DNA of 64,000 bases from Massilia violaceinigra (GTDB lineage Bacteria > Pseudomonadota > Gammaproteobacteria > Burkholderiales > Burkholderiaceae_D), in assembly GCF_002752675.1 (NCBI RefSeq), contig NZ_CP024608.1:1426001-1490000 (forward strand), written 5' to 3'. Below, piece by piece: positions 53,954-62,442 of the stretch; the first letter of the stretch is position 1; the number at the start of each line of letters is the position of its first letter. The position numbers and the translations under genes are program-made. The notes below the pieces were generated by a model, which was given only the letters and a program-made list of their open reading frames with translations, searched no databases and had not been told where the DNA came from.

Positions 53954-54202
53954 TTACAGTCGCCGGCCGTTTTCGCACTCGGCATCGCTGTTTTCATTCC
54001 ACGCGGCGGCGGTGCCGGTTCCCTGGCAGGGGCGACATGACACGAATTGATGTTGGCCGGGCCACCCGCCAGTACCCCCACACATTGCGCACTCAAGCCC
54101 GCTCTCACGAAGTAGCGCGGCTTGTACTAGCCGGAAGTTCCAATCTTCCGGCAACGACGAAAGTGCCCCCGTGCCATCTTGAGGTTCTAATGCATCAGCC
54201 AT
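53954..54202 (-). CDS. CxxC small protein, cassette copy 2
   Basis: 82 residues with CAMCGGTGGWPG...FVSCRPCQGTG. The first 60 or so residues match copy 1 at 39,304-39,501; the tail (AAAWNENSDAECENGRRL) is extra and shows that copy 1 is cut short or divergent. The start ATG overlaps the membrane gene's end by 16 bases. Confidence 0.65.
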   Translation of the reverse strand: MADALEPQDGTGALSSLPEDWNFRLVQAALLRESGLECAMCGGTGGWPGQHQFVSCRPCQGTGTAAAWNENSDAECENGRRL

Positions 54203-54504
54203 TGCCAAATTCCCATTCCACACAAAGTAAAAATTGTGCCGCCAATCGCTAGCACCACTAGCGAAACGATCAACCGGCGAAAAGTATGCCCAATGCAGAA
54301 CAGCGTAAGGCCCGTGAAGACGTAAATCAGTTTAGCCGTGGTGGTATGCACAACAAAAAATGGCAGAGGGCTCAGCGCGGCATGCAAATAGTAAATCCCG
54401 ATGGCCGTCACCGCCACGGGCACGAGAATCGAGATGAGGTCCTCATTTCGACTACGCAGCTCCTCGTCAGAGTAAATCGAATTTCCAACGCGATGAAAAG
54501 CCAT
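54187..54504 (-). CDS. Small membrane protein, cassette copy 2
   Basis: 105 residues, a close relative of the protein at 39,489-39,803, with the same membrane segments and the conserved HTTTAKLIYVFTGLTLFCI. The ATG at 54504 is preceded by GGAGGATC. It is divergent from the second XRE gene. Confidence 0.72.
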   Translation of the reverse strand: MAFHRVGNSIYSDEELRSRNEDLISILVPVAVTAIGIYYLHAALSPLPFFVVHTTTAKLIYVFTGLTLFCIGHTFRRLIVSLVVLAIGGTIFTLCGMGIWQWLMH

Positions 54505-54540
54505 TTTGATCCTCCACGGTGTCAGTGTAGGGGGTCATAA

Positions 54541-54557
54541 TATCCCATTTTGGGATA
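54541..54557. promoter_or_regulatory. 17-bp palindromic operator, copy 2
   Basis: Identical to the site at 39,838-39,854 (TATCCCA-TTT-TGGGATA), again between the divergent genes. The following bases (AATTT-C/T-ACGGAAGTGGTCACAT) are also kept, so more than the palindrome is under constraint or the duplication is recent. Confidence 0.7.
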
Positions 54558-54584
54558 ATTTCACGGAAGTGGTCACATAGCTGG

Positions 54585-54845
54585 ATGAAATCCATCCATG
54601 ACCCACGGTATCTCGCATTTATTGAACAGCTGATCTTAGAACGATGGTCGCTCAAAATTACTCAAGAGCAACTATCGATGGTACTTGGGAGACCGCAATC
54701 CTACGTCGCTAAAGTGGAAAACTTGGACCGGAGAATTGATGTCGTTGAACTGCGTGATTGGCTGATGGCCCTCAATATTGAGCCTACGGAATTCATGTGT
54801 CGGATTCCGTGGTGGAGTTCGAACTCCGCGTCAACGGAACAATGA
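54585..54845 (+). CDS. XRE-family regulator, cassette copy 2
   Basis: 86 residues: MKSIHDPRYLAFIEQLILERW, then an HTH in ITQEQLSMVLGRPQSYVAKVENLDRR. It is the paralogue of the protein at 39,882-40,142. With identical operators, the two regulators can be expected to cross-regulate. It lies directly before the recombination operon, converging on ginD. Confidence 0.85.
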   Translation: MKSIHDPRYLAFIEQLILERWSLKITQEQLSMVLGRPQSYVAKVENLDRRIDVVELRDWLMALNIEPTEFMCRIPWWSSNSASTEQ

Positions 54846-54849
54846 GGGT

Positions 54850-54965
54850 CGTGCTGGCGCGGCAAAATAGCTCCTAAAGTGTAGTCGTTCGGATCGTCAG
54901 AACCTCCCCAGCTGAGCACATCGACGTAAGGATTGCCGGCCGCATCCTCGACATTCGCGGGACCG
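54850..54965 (-). other. Possible coding fragment of unknown origin
   Basis: The minus strand reads GGPANVEDAAGNPYVDVLSW and then GGSDDPNDYTLGAIL in one frame with coding-like codon use, but it has no start and runs into the XRE gene. It may be a relic of a lost surface protein. Weak. Confidence 0.25.
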
Positions 54966-54975
54966 CCATTTGAAG

Positions 54976-55497
54976 CTAATTTCGGGCGACTATGTGCATT
55001 TTGGATTCCGACCGAAGGACCTCGAGCTCAGCTCTCAGCGACGTTAATTCGGCCCTCACTGTCAACAGCTCAAGCTCCGTGTCTCTATGAGACTGCGCGA
55101 GTCCAGCATACATGGTTTTCCAATCATTCATCCTCTCATCAGGGCCACGGCTGCTTTTACGGGGAGATGCGCTCATTGCGGATTTTCTGTGTGCCAACCA
55201 GATGTTGACTTCTTCTCTTAAGACCTTGTGGCGGTGGCTGAAGTAAGTAGTAATATGGACATCAGCTCGGCGCGCCACTTCCGCGAGGGAAAGTGTTCCT
55301 CCGTTTTGCGGATACACTCCGTTACTTGAGTCGATCTCGTGTCCTATGGACTTCAACGCTGCCCGAGTGCGGCTTACGATATCGAGAGTTCGTTGCGCGC
55401 CTTGGCGTAACGCTTTTTCTCTAATTTTCTCTTTTGTTTCGGCTGACTTTCGAAGCGGCGAAAATCCGGGAGTGATATTTTTTTGGGTCATGGTCAT
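54976..55497 (-). CDS. ginD: GInt helper protein GinD (HTH, coiled coil)
   Basis: 173 residues. The middle has an HTH (LSLAEVARRADVHITTYFSHRH), and a coiled coil follows (AQSHRDTELELLTVRAELTS...). The ATG at 55497 overlaps the ginC stop (ATGA). As the fourth gene after three tyrosine recombinases it fits GinD, described as essential for GInt recombination. Probably a DNA-binding accessory factor that shapes the recombination complex. Confidence 0.8.
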   Translation of the reverse strand: MTMTQKNITPGFSPLRKSAETKEKIREKALRQGAQRTLDIVSRTRAALKSIGHEIDSSNGVYPQNGGTLSLAEVARRADVHITTYFSHRHKVLREEVNIWLAHRKSAMSASPRKSSRGPDERMNDWKTMYAGLAQSHRDTELELLTVRAELTSLRAELEVLRSESKMHIVARN

Positions 55498-57827
55498 CCG
55501 TCGTTCATCAAAAGTCTTACGGTTGGATCGTTCAACCAATATGCACGAATATCATCAAAACGTGTTACGTTTGCGCGAAGCTGTCCGGCCCAAAATGACT
55601 GCATAAGCTCATCTTCCTCGGCCTCGGCCGTCTTGTACTGTTCGAGAGACTCTTGTATTGCACTGCTCACATCCTGCCTCAAAAATCCTTCCTCCAGACG
55701 GTGCTCGCAGGTAGACTCACATTTTGACGGCTCTGGTTGTCCCTTGCTACCGTTGCAAGGGCCAAACTCAGTGCCCGGAAATTTTGTGCAGATTATTCCT
55801 TCCCGAACCAAATTCCATGCCTGGCCTTGCAAAGTCAGAATTTCAGCTAGCTCTTTGACGTTGTTAGCGTTCCAGTTTTCTCCGCGCTGATGAATTCGCC
55901 TGCCGTGTGCACTCACTGCACTCTTTATTTTTTTCTCAGCTGGTCCACCGTAGAGCGTCGGTTCATCTGATTTAGCAAAAGTCTGCTCCGCTAGGATATG
56001 CTCGACTGCGTCCGACGCTCGCATGACACACAGTTCGCGACAAACTTTTTCGACATCAACTTGCAGGGATTTATCGGCGAGCACGTAATACAACGTCATT
56101 TCAATAGACTTGTGGCCAAAAACGTCCATTAGTATTTTTGGCGCTTGCGTGAGTGCGAGGGCGACAAGACGAGCTACCGTTTTTCGGAGTCTGTGAGGCT
56201 TTAGATTCTGTCCTCCTGGGTTTGTACTTAAGCCAAGCGTCGTCGCTAGTCGGTTTAAGGAATTGCGCAGATTTGTCAGAGGGGCGGACCGATTGCACTT
56301 CGCAGTGCCGGGAAGTTGAGCCCACAGATGTGCTGCCGGTCCTGCATTCCCTCTGTGGAGGGCTCGGCGCTTTGCATGTTGCGGTCCAATGCGTTCTACC
56401 AGATTGACTAACGTGACCTGCTGCTTTATAGCCTTCATCGCTACCTCCGGCAAGATCCATTCCTTACTTTGTCCTTCGAAATTTTGAACCAGCTTGAACG
56501 TTAGTCCAGAAGCGTACGGCTGCCCGTTTTTGCTCAAGTGCAAGCAGTGACGGCTGAGGCTTAATACTTCCGAGCTTCGTGCGCCAGTCGATAGTGTTAC
56601 TACGAACAGATGAGCCTGCTGGAGGGTCGCCAAAAGCCCCATGACGTCTGCGAAGGAACTTGGAGGCCACGTTGATGATCTATCTTCCCAATCACTGGAT
56701 GCTTCCGAGGGAATTCGAAGGTTTGACGCGCTCATTTTGGCACTCATATCTGATTGCGCATTTCCGCCAACAGATTTTCCAAGTTGATTAAAACGAATAA
56801 GAAATGGCGGGCGAGTTATCAAATTGCCGTAGTTGTCCTTCCACACTGCCGCGTTTAGGTACTTGCGGAGTCGCGTTCGGCGTAGCTGTTCCACTTCTAA
56901 GGTGGAGACCGCTGCAAATTCTGTCTCGCTCCAAAGCGCTGCGATTCCTTCTGCTACTTGTAGTAGTGTTGGAGCAAGCTCGTCAATGAGCCAGAGACAG
57001 CAACGGCCCATTTGGGCAACATAGTCATCTGGCAAAGGGGAATGGGGTTCAATTGTTCGGATTGCAGGGTATGTTCGTTCACCTGGGGCAGCAATCGCGA
57101 CCGCTGTCTCCATCATGCCTATACGGGGAGTATCGATCCAATAGCCCCGCTCTGTGAGAACCCGCATCCGCATGATTTCCATACTAACGGCACGCCTTTC
57201 GCTCGTATTCAACAGTTGGAGGTCGTCCTCAGTGACGAAAGCGAAGAATTTAAAGGAAGATTTTTTATCGACGCCGTGGTGGATCGTTTTCGCGCGAGCC
57301 CGCCAAATATTTTGTACGGCAAGAGCAGCAAGCAACGGCATCGTTCGATAGGCAATTCCCATAATGTTTCCAGGGTCAAGCGACGCAGAACTTCCCTTGC
57401 GGCCAAGCCCTACCGGGCCTATCCGAAGTAGTAGCAAATATCTTGTAATGGAAAGAATTGCGTCATCCATTTCGGAAGCGAACAAGTTTTCTGGCGCGTC
57501 TAAAATCTGGCAGTTGAACTGAAATCGCTTCCAAAGGAAATGACGGATTCTTCCGGCTAGATCGACTCGCGAGACTACTGCTTGGGTGGAAATACGCGTC
57601 CATTTTTTTGGCGTCTCCCATATGCCGATTTCGTGGCCGTTCTCAATCAGAGATTGGAGCAGCTGAATATCGACCTTGTTGAGTCTATGTATGTTCTCTG
57701 CCGTCGAAATTCCTTTTGCCCTATCGATTGCCTCGAGAATGCTGCTCTTCCGGCCCTTTTGTGAAACGAGAGGCGAGGGGCTGGCAGCTATGGCTGACCC
57801 TGTGTCGGGAAAGGAATCTGTGCTCAT
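55494..57827 (-). CDS. ginC: Tyrosine recombinase GinC
   Basis: 777 residues. The catalytic set is complete: Arg in STGARSSEVLSL, His and Arg in PHRLRKT, His in VFGHKS and Tyr in MTLYYVLAD. The C-terminus carries a Cys cluster (IICTKFPGTEFGPCNG ... KCESTCEHRL) that may bind zinc. The start ATG at 57827 overlaps ginB by four bases; a longer in-frame start at 57896 lies inside ginB. It works with GinA, GinB and GinD to move the island. Confidence 0.88.
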   Translation of the reverse strand: MSTDSFPDTGSAIAASPSPLVSQKGRKSSILEAIDRAKGISTAENIHRLNKVDIQLLQSLIENGHEIGIWETPKKWTRISTQAVVSRVDLAGRIRHFLWKRFQFNCQILDAPENLFASEMDDAILSITRYLLLLRIGPVGLGRKGSSASLDPGNIMGIAYRTMPLLAALAVQNIWRARAKTIHHGVDKKSSFKFFAFVTEDDLQLLNTSERRAVSMEIMRMRVLTERGYWIDTPRIGMMETAVAIAAPGERTYPAIRTIEPHSPLPDDYVAQMGRCCLWLIDELAPTLLQVAEGIAALWSETEFAAVSTLEVEQLRRTRLRKYLNAAVWKDNYGNLITRPPFLIRFNQLGKSVGGNAQSDMSAKMSASNLRIPSEASSDWEDRSSTWPPSSFADVMGLLATLQQAHLFVVTLSTGARSSEVLSLSRHCLHLSKNGQPYASGLTFKLVQNFEGQSKEWILPEVAMKAIKQQVTLVNLVERIGPQHAKRRALHRGNAGPAAHLWAQLPGTAKCNRSAPLTNLRNSLNRLATTLGLSTNPGGQNLKPHRLRKTVARLVALALTQAPKILMDVFGHKSIEMTLYYVLADKSLQVDVEKVCRELCVMRASDAVEHILAEQTFAKSDEPTLYGGPAEKKIKSAVSAHGRRIHQRGENWNANNVKELAEILTLQGQAWNLVREGIICTKFPGTEFGPCNGSKGQPEPSKCESTCEHRLEEGFLRQDVSSAIQESLEQYKTAEAEEDELMQSFWAGQLRANVTRFDDIRAYWLNDPTVRLLMNDG

Positions 57828-59848
57828 CCAGAGTTTCTTTCGTATCCATTCAACTGTATAACTCGATGCGCGCCATCCGCGATTTTTTTCGACCATTCGT
57901 CAGTCTTAGCGAGCACGGAAGCTGGGTCGAAGCCTGTCAATGCAAGTTCAGTATTTCTTATTTCTTCAACAAACGATGATTGGATAAATGCGAGGGAAGA
58001 CATGGTCGACTTCAAGTATTGCAGTTCCGCTAAGCGCATTGTTAGGCCGGGCAAACTATCTGGAAAGATCACTGCATGCTCGACGCATAGAGTGCATCGC
58101 TGAACAGAGCACACAGCTTTTCCGTCACGTAGAAAACCTGGCGCGATCCTCTCCGGCGGATCGTGCGGATTTTTGCAGCCTACTCCAAGTCTGCTTCGCT
58201 GCAACGACCGATACTTTTCAACACGGTCTCGTTGATCGGCCGTGATATGGCCGTCCTGAGAAATCTTTGCTATAACCGATGCATCAACTCGACCGTTTAC
58301 CTTTATCTCGTCCCAAAGCGCATCGCTAAATGTTTTGTACAATCGTCGGGATTCCTCGTTGATCAAAGTGTTGTCTAGATAAATTTGGGTCGTGTTTGGC
58401 GATTTGTGACCAAGAGCCTTCATAACGTATAAGATCATCCCGCCGCTCAGCGTGTAAGCGTTCGCTGCGAAAGCATCCCGGAAGTCGCTAGGAGTGATAC
58501 GGCCCAATTGTCGCTCAGAGTTTCTTCGTGTGTTCATATCGGCGATGATTTCTTCTAGAAATGAACTGCCCTGGCCCCTCTTTAGGCCGCTTCCGTAAGT
58601 TTGGTTGTGCAGCCATTGAACGTTCTTGTTTGCCCCAACCGCGTACAGCCAGGGAGACCGTAGTCCGCGCTCCAAGTTAGAAATTTCTGAGTGGGCTTTC
58701 TCAAAAGTGGTAGAGCTTTTCAACTCGTCATGCATGGCATCTAGCTGCCGTCGCTTGCCCTTCAATTCCCGTGCTAACTTTTCCCGTAAGGGGTGAGTTT
58801 GCTTCATTAGGGTCTGGAGAATAACTCCCGGGGAGCCCTGGGACTTAAAGAGCCCTTCACTAATCTGCTCCGAACTGCCGCGCGCTTTATAGCCACGCAG
58901 TAGATAGCGGGACGAATCTTTTGGATGCTCAGTCAAGAACTCTTCTTCTACGTCGAGATCAAGCAGCACCGATGGGTTCCATCCTGTATTCGCGAGGCAA
59001 AGATTGAAGGCGACGCGTATGTCTTCTGCATTGGGGTAGAAGCCACTCAGCATGAGAGGAATGGACAACCCTTTCATCTTGAAAGCGTCTGAAGAGAGAC
59101 CGTTATAGAAATGCTCCGCAGTCGGGCGGGGATCTGCAGTCGCTAAAGTTCTGGTGCGAAAATGCAAGTAGTTTGCCTGCAGACGCTCCTCCGTTGCGTT
59201 CAGTGGAGAGTAATCCAGCGATAGTAAACAACGGGCTTTCTCCCAGCGAAAAATGGCGGCGAACCACCGATGTTTAAGTTCAAATCGAATCTGGTCTGTC
59301 TGCCATTTTGGTGGCAAAGATCTGGGAGCAATCGGTCGCTCTGGAGCAGACCAGTGCAGCGGTGGCGATTGACTGCGCCGCCGTACTAAGTTTGCTAACC
59401 TCACAAAGTTACTGAACGCGAGACTCTCCATCGCACTGTCCAATGCTAGTTGTCTATGCACGTCGGTAAGATCGGCGACTGTAGAGACTTTTGGCGCGCC
59501 GGAGGACTCCGCAATATCCAGTGCGCGCCACCATTTTCGTAACGCATGCAAATACTGCGAAATCGTGTTAGCGGCTGCGTATTCAACTAACTCTTTCAGC
59601 ACTGGGGCGATCTCAGCTATTAACGCCGGACGACCGCTGTACCGGCCACTCCATCTTCCTGTGACCGCCTCTTGCTTCGCGCCGGTGTGAAAACTGGTCA
59701 GGTCGACCATGATCGACTTCGTTGAATGCCTAGTCCAAAAGCGCAATGGGTCGAGTGTTGGCTCTCGCTCATTTTCTGGGTTGGCCGCGGCTGCAAGTCG
59801 CTGCGCGAGTTCCTTCAGGTGATCTTTTTTATAGGTACGAATACTCAT
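57824..59848 (-). CDS. ginB: Tyrosine recombinase-like GinB
   Basis: 674 residues. The C-terminal half has SDFRDAF (the second Arg region), ALGHKSPNTTQIYLD with the His and the nucleophile Tyr. The first Arg motif appears as NTGWNPSVLLDL, so the catalytic Arg seems replaced by Asn. A Cys group follows (GVGCKNPHD ... VCSVQRCTLC). It may be a structural partner and not an active strand exchanger. It lies 23 bases after ginA. Confidence 0.82.
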   Translation of the reverse strand: MSIRTYKKDHLKELAQRLAAAANPENEREPTLDPLRFWTRHSTKSIMVDLTSFHTGAKQEAVTGRWSGRYSGRPALIAEIAPVLKELVEYAAANTISQYLHALRKWWRALDIAESSGAPKVSTVADLTDVHRQLALDSAMESLAFSNFVRLANLVRRRSQSPPLHWSAPERPIAPRSLPPKWQTDQIRFELKHRWFAAIFRWEKARCLLSLDYSPLNATEERLQANYLHFRTRTLATADPRPTAEHFYNGLSSDAFKMKGLSIPLMLSGFYPNAEDIRVAFNLCLANTGWNPSVLLDLDVEEEFLTEHPKDSSRYLLRGYKARGSSEQISEGLFKSQGSPGVILQTLMKQTHPLREKLARELKGKRRQLDAMHDELKSSTTFEKAHSEISNLERGLRSPWLYAVGANKNVQWLHNQTYGSGLKRGQGSSFLEEIIADMNTRRNSERQLGRITPSDFRDAFAANAYTLSGGMILYVMKALGHKSPNTTQIYLDNTLINEESRRLYKTFSDALWDEIKVNGRVDASVIAKISQDGHITADQRDRVEKYRSLQRSRLGVGCKNPHDPPERIAPGFLRDGKAVCSVQRCTLCVEHAVIFPDSLPGLTMRLAELQYLKSTMSSLAFIQSSFVEEIRNTELALTGFDPASVLAKTDEWSKKIADGAHRVIQLNGYERNSG

Positions 59849-59871
59849 CAGTGTTGCTCATGCTTTCGTCG

Positions 59872-61242
59872 TTATTGAGGGCCTGATTCGTATAAGATGG
59901 GCAGACTTTCGCCGAGCGCTGCAATTGCCCACTTGAGATAAATCATTGTTGACGAATCGTGTCTATGGCCTAGTTGAGGTTGTATCTGCAATCTTAGAAT
60001 GCTCATGGCCGTTGACTCAAGGAGCGCCGCTGCGACCCCGATGCCCAGGTCACGCAAACGCTCATGCCTCTTCATCTCCTGTAACAAAGTCGAGCAGGCC
60101 CACCAGTGCCGACCTTGATGAGGAGCCCAACCCTTCACGGGCAGCGCGCCGCAAGTCCATGCGCTGTAGAGTTTCTTAGCCGAGACTCTGCGACCACTTT
60201 TCTCGTCAATAAAAAGGTGGACAGCGTCATTCACCCTTCTCCTTTTTTCATCCAATGTTGTGGCCTGGTTCACCCATGTTTTTAACGCCGGCGAACGCAT
60301 TTTCATTCGATATTCGTGGATCCGCTCTGCTAAGTGAAGTGGAATCCATATGAACCTAGCTGGTCCAATCTTGTCGCCGTGATCGTGTCCGTAGGATGGG
60401 CCCTTCGTTCCATACTGAAGTTTGATTTGCACCCGCTGCTGTGCCAACGGCGTACCGGAACTGCTAAGTTCCCAGTCGGACGGATTCAATGGAAGAGTAT
60501 TGGTTCGCAGACAGCAGAGCTCCTCCCGCCTAAGCCCAGATAGCAAAATCGTCTCGCACATTAATCCTCTTATATGCCCAACCTTTTCGTACACATCTTT
60601 TAGCCATATTTTGAGGTCGCTGGACGCCGGCATGTGAATAATTTTGCTCGCCTCACGCACTTTTCCTTTTCTAACGTTGACGTACTGCGCAGCATGACCA
60701 ACTGCACTTAGTGAACTTCGCCCCTTCAACAGTACGGTGTCACAAGGAATTTCGAAAGGCTGGCGATGGCTATTGTCTTCGAGCCATGATAGGTAGTCGC
60801 ATGCTTGTTGTACCCTCAGGTTCACCGTGCGCGGCGAGAGGCCGCTGCCATCACATGACCAAATTCCGTTGAGCATTTCCGCTTGATACCGTCCCTGCAC
60901 ATGGTCGCGATATGTGCACGTTACGAGATCGATGTTCCGGAGTTCTGCCCACTCTAAAAAATTAACGAGCCAGTGTGCATAATTGCGCATTGTCTGGTCG
61001 CTTGGCGGATTGTTTCGCGCAGGTCCTCTCCTGGTTATCGGATGCCAAATGGCCAAACCTCGATCCAGCAAGTAGTGGCTTGCGAATCGGTGATAGCCGG
61101 GCCGCGCATCGAAGATACAGGGAAGATGTGCGGCACGACCGAATCCCGCGCGAGTGGTCGTCGGGTTATCACTGTAATAGACGCTGAATTTCATTTGGTG
61201 CCCATGTTGAGGTATAGATGGAAGACTCAGATTGAACTCCAT
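59872..61242 (-). CDS. ginA: Tyrosine recombinase GinA
   Basis: 456 residues with the full set of family residues: SGLRREELCCL (Arg), HQGRHWW (His-x-x-Arg), LGHRHDS (His) and MIYLKW (Tyr). It is the first gene of the gin operon and starts 24 bases inside the island's right junction, so its promoter must lie at or beyond the attachment site (in comM). ATG 61242 is used; the ATG at 61194 is possible. It probably recognises the ends and the comM target. Confidence 0.87.
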   Translation of the reverse strand: MEFNLSLPSIPQHGHQMKFSVYYSDNPTTTRAGFGRAAHLPCIFDARPGYHRFASHYLLDRGLAIWHPITRRGPARNNPPSDQTMRNYAHWLVNFLEWAELRNIDLVTCTYRDHVQGRYQAEMLNGIWSCDGSGLSPRTVNLRVQQACDYLSWLEDNSHRQPFEIPCDTVLLKGRSSLSAVGHAAQYVNVRKGKVREASKIIHMPASSDLKIWLKDVYEKVGHIRGLMCETILLSGLRREELCCLRTNTLPLNPSDWELSSSGTPLAQQRVQIKLQYGTKGPSYGHDHGDKIGPARFIWIPLHLAERIHEYRMKMRSPALKTWVNQATTLDEKRRRVNDAVHLFIDEKSGRRVSAKKLYSAWTCGALPVKGWAPHQGRHWWACSTLLQEMKRHERLRDLGIGVAAALLESTAMSILRLQIQPQLGHRHDSSTMIYLKWAIAALGESLPILYESGPQ

Positions 61243-61257
61243 CTAATTCCACAAAGT

Positions 61258-62184
61258 CTAAGCTATATCGAGAAACAGCACACCGCAATGCGCGAGCGAA
61301 ATTTCGCCGGGCCGCGGTACCGCGCCGCCGCCCACCAGCGCCACGCCGGACGTGGTGTGATGCGGGCTGCGGAAGGGGCGCGCCTTCCAGTTTTCCGCAC
61401 AAAAGCCACCGGTGAGCGACTGCACCGCCGCCGATTCCAGCGCTTCCTGATCCGTCATCGGCGGCAGCAGGCCGGGAAAGCGCGACGCCAGCATGGTCTT
61501 GCCGGCGCCGGGCGGCCCGACCATCAGCACGCTGTGGGCGCCGGCCGCCGCCACTTCGAGCGCGCGCTTGCTTGAGCGCTGGCCTTTGACGTCGCAAAAA
61601 TCCGGATAGTCGGGCAGGCGCGTGAGCGCGCGCGGCTGATGGCGGCCGAGGCGGCAGGCGTCATCGCTGGCGCTGAAGTGGGCGCACACCTGCAGCAGGG
61701 TAGCGGCCGGGTAAATGACGGCGTCGGCCACCAGCGCCGCTTCGTCGGCATTGGCTTGCGGCAGGATGAAGCCGCGATGCGCGCCGGCTTCGCGCTGCAT
61801 GGCGAAGGTGATCGCCAGCGCCCCGCGGATCGGCCGCAACTCGCCCGACAGCGACAGTTCGCCCGCGAATTCGTAGCGTCCCAGTTCCCGCGACGGAATC
61901 TGTCCCGACGCAGCCAGGATGCCGATCGCGATCGGCAGGTCGAAGCGGCCCGATTCCTTGGGCAGGTCGGCCGGGGCCAGGTTAACGGTGATGCGGCGCG
62001 CCGGGATCTGGAACCCGGCATTTTGCAGCGCGGCTTGCACGCGGTCTTTCGATTCGCGCACTTCCGCGTCGGGCAGGCCGACGATGGTGAATTTCGGCAA
62101 GCCGTTCGCCAGATGTACTTCGACGCTGACGGCGCGCGCTTCCATGCCGGCCAGGGCGCGGCTGCGTAGAACGGCGAGGCTCAT
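61258..62184 (-). pseudogene. comM: comM N-terminal fragment (interrupted by island)
   Basis: The first 306 codons of ComM: MSLAVLRSRALAGMEARAVSVEVHLANGLP start, FTIVGLPDAEVRESKDRV, a Lon-protease-like fold, then the Mg-chelatase ATPase with Walker A GPPGAGKTMLA and ends in GEISLAHCGVLFLD, where Walker B is cut. The two codons IA and the stop at 61258 come from the island. The start ATG is 62184; a longer frame exists but is not used in relatives. This piece can be made as a truncated protein with Walker A only. Confidence 0.95.
61267..61270. repeat. Right island junction, ATCG direct repeat
   Basis: Partner of the ATCG at 20,624-20,627. The comM reading frame (GVLFLD) ends here and continues for only two codons (IA) into the island before a stop. 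Confidence 0.8.
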
Positions 62185-62442
62185 GGTTTCCCGATGGGGC
62201 AAGTGATGATCCGGCTGATCATAAGCAGTGTTCACCTTCGCCTATTGATGGCGACCAAACGTGCGGGCATGGCGAGGCCCGATGGACGATGGATTGCCGC
62301 ATCGTGATAGCCCCAGTGCTATTCGGCAAACTAGCAGATAATTGATGGCTGGAAGCCAATAGAGTGCGCAAGTGGCCTCGCCGGTGGCCATCCACCGGAC
62401 TCAAGGTCTGGCGGCGCGATCCATATCAGGGACAGGAAATTG

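Larger units (their letters stand above)
20628..61266. mobile_element. GInt-type genomic island inserted in comM (about 40.6 kb)
   Basis: Boundaries are exact because removal restores comM. The right end carries the ginABCD recombination operon, whose first gene starts within 30 bases of the junction, as in described GInts. Cargo from left to right is an eight-gene MADS defence system, a broken PAS gene with an IS3 remnant, an AP2 protein, an orphan type VI secretion cargo cluster between two copies of a regulator cassette, and debris of GIY-YIG and IS66 genes. Both ends carry ATAGCT in inverted orientation (20,634-20,639, and abutting the junction at 61,261-61,266), a candidate recombinase recognition element. 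GC content is visibly below that of the flanks. Confidence 0.88.

Noticed and set aside
20628..61266. AbaR/Tn7-like transposon or ICE in comM
   Set aside because: No tniABC or tnsABC, no relaxase and no conjugation genes; the end has three tyrosine recombinases and GinD.
20628..61266. Prophage
   Set aside because: No capsid, portal, terminase or lysis genes. VgrG belongs to type VI cargo, not to a phage tail set.
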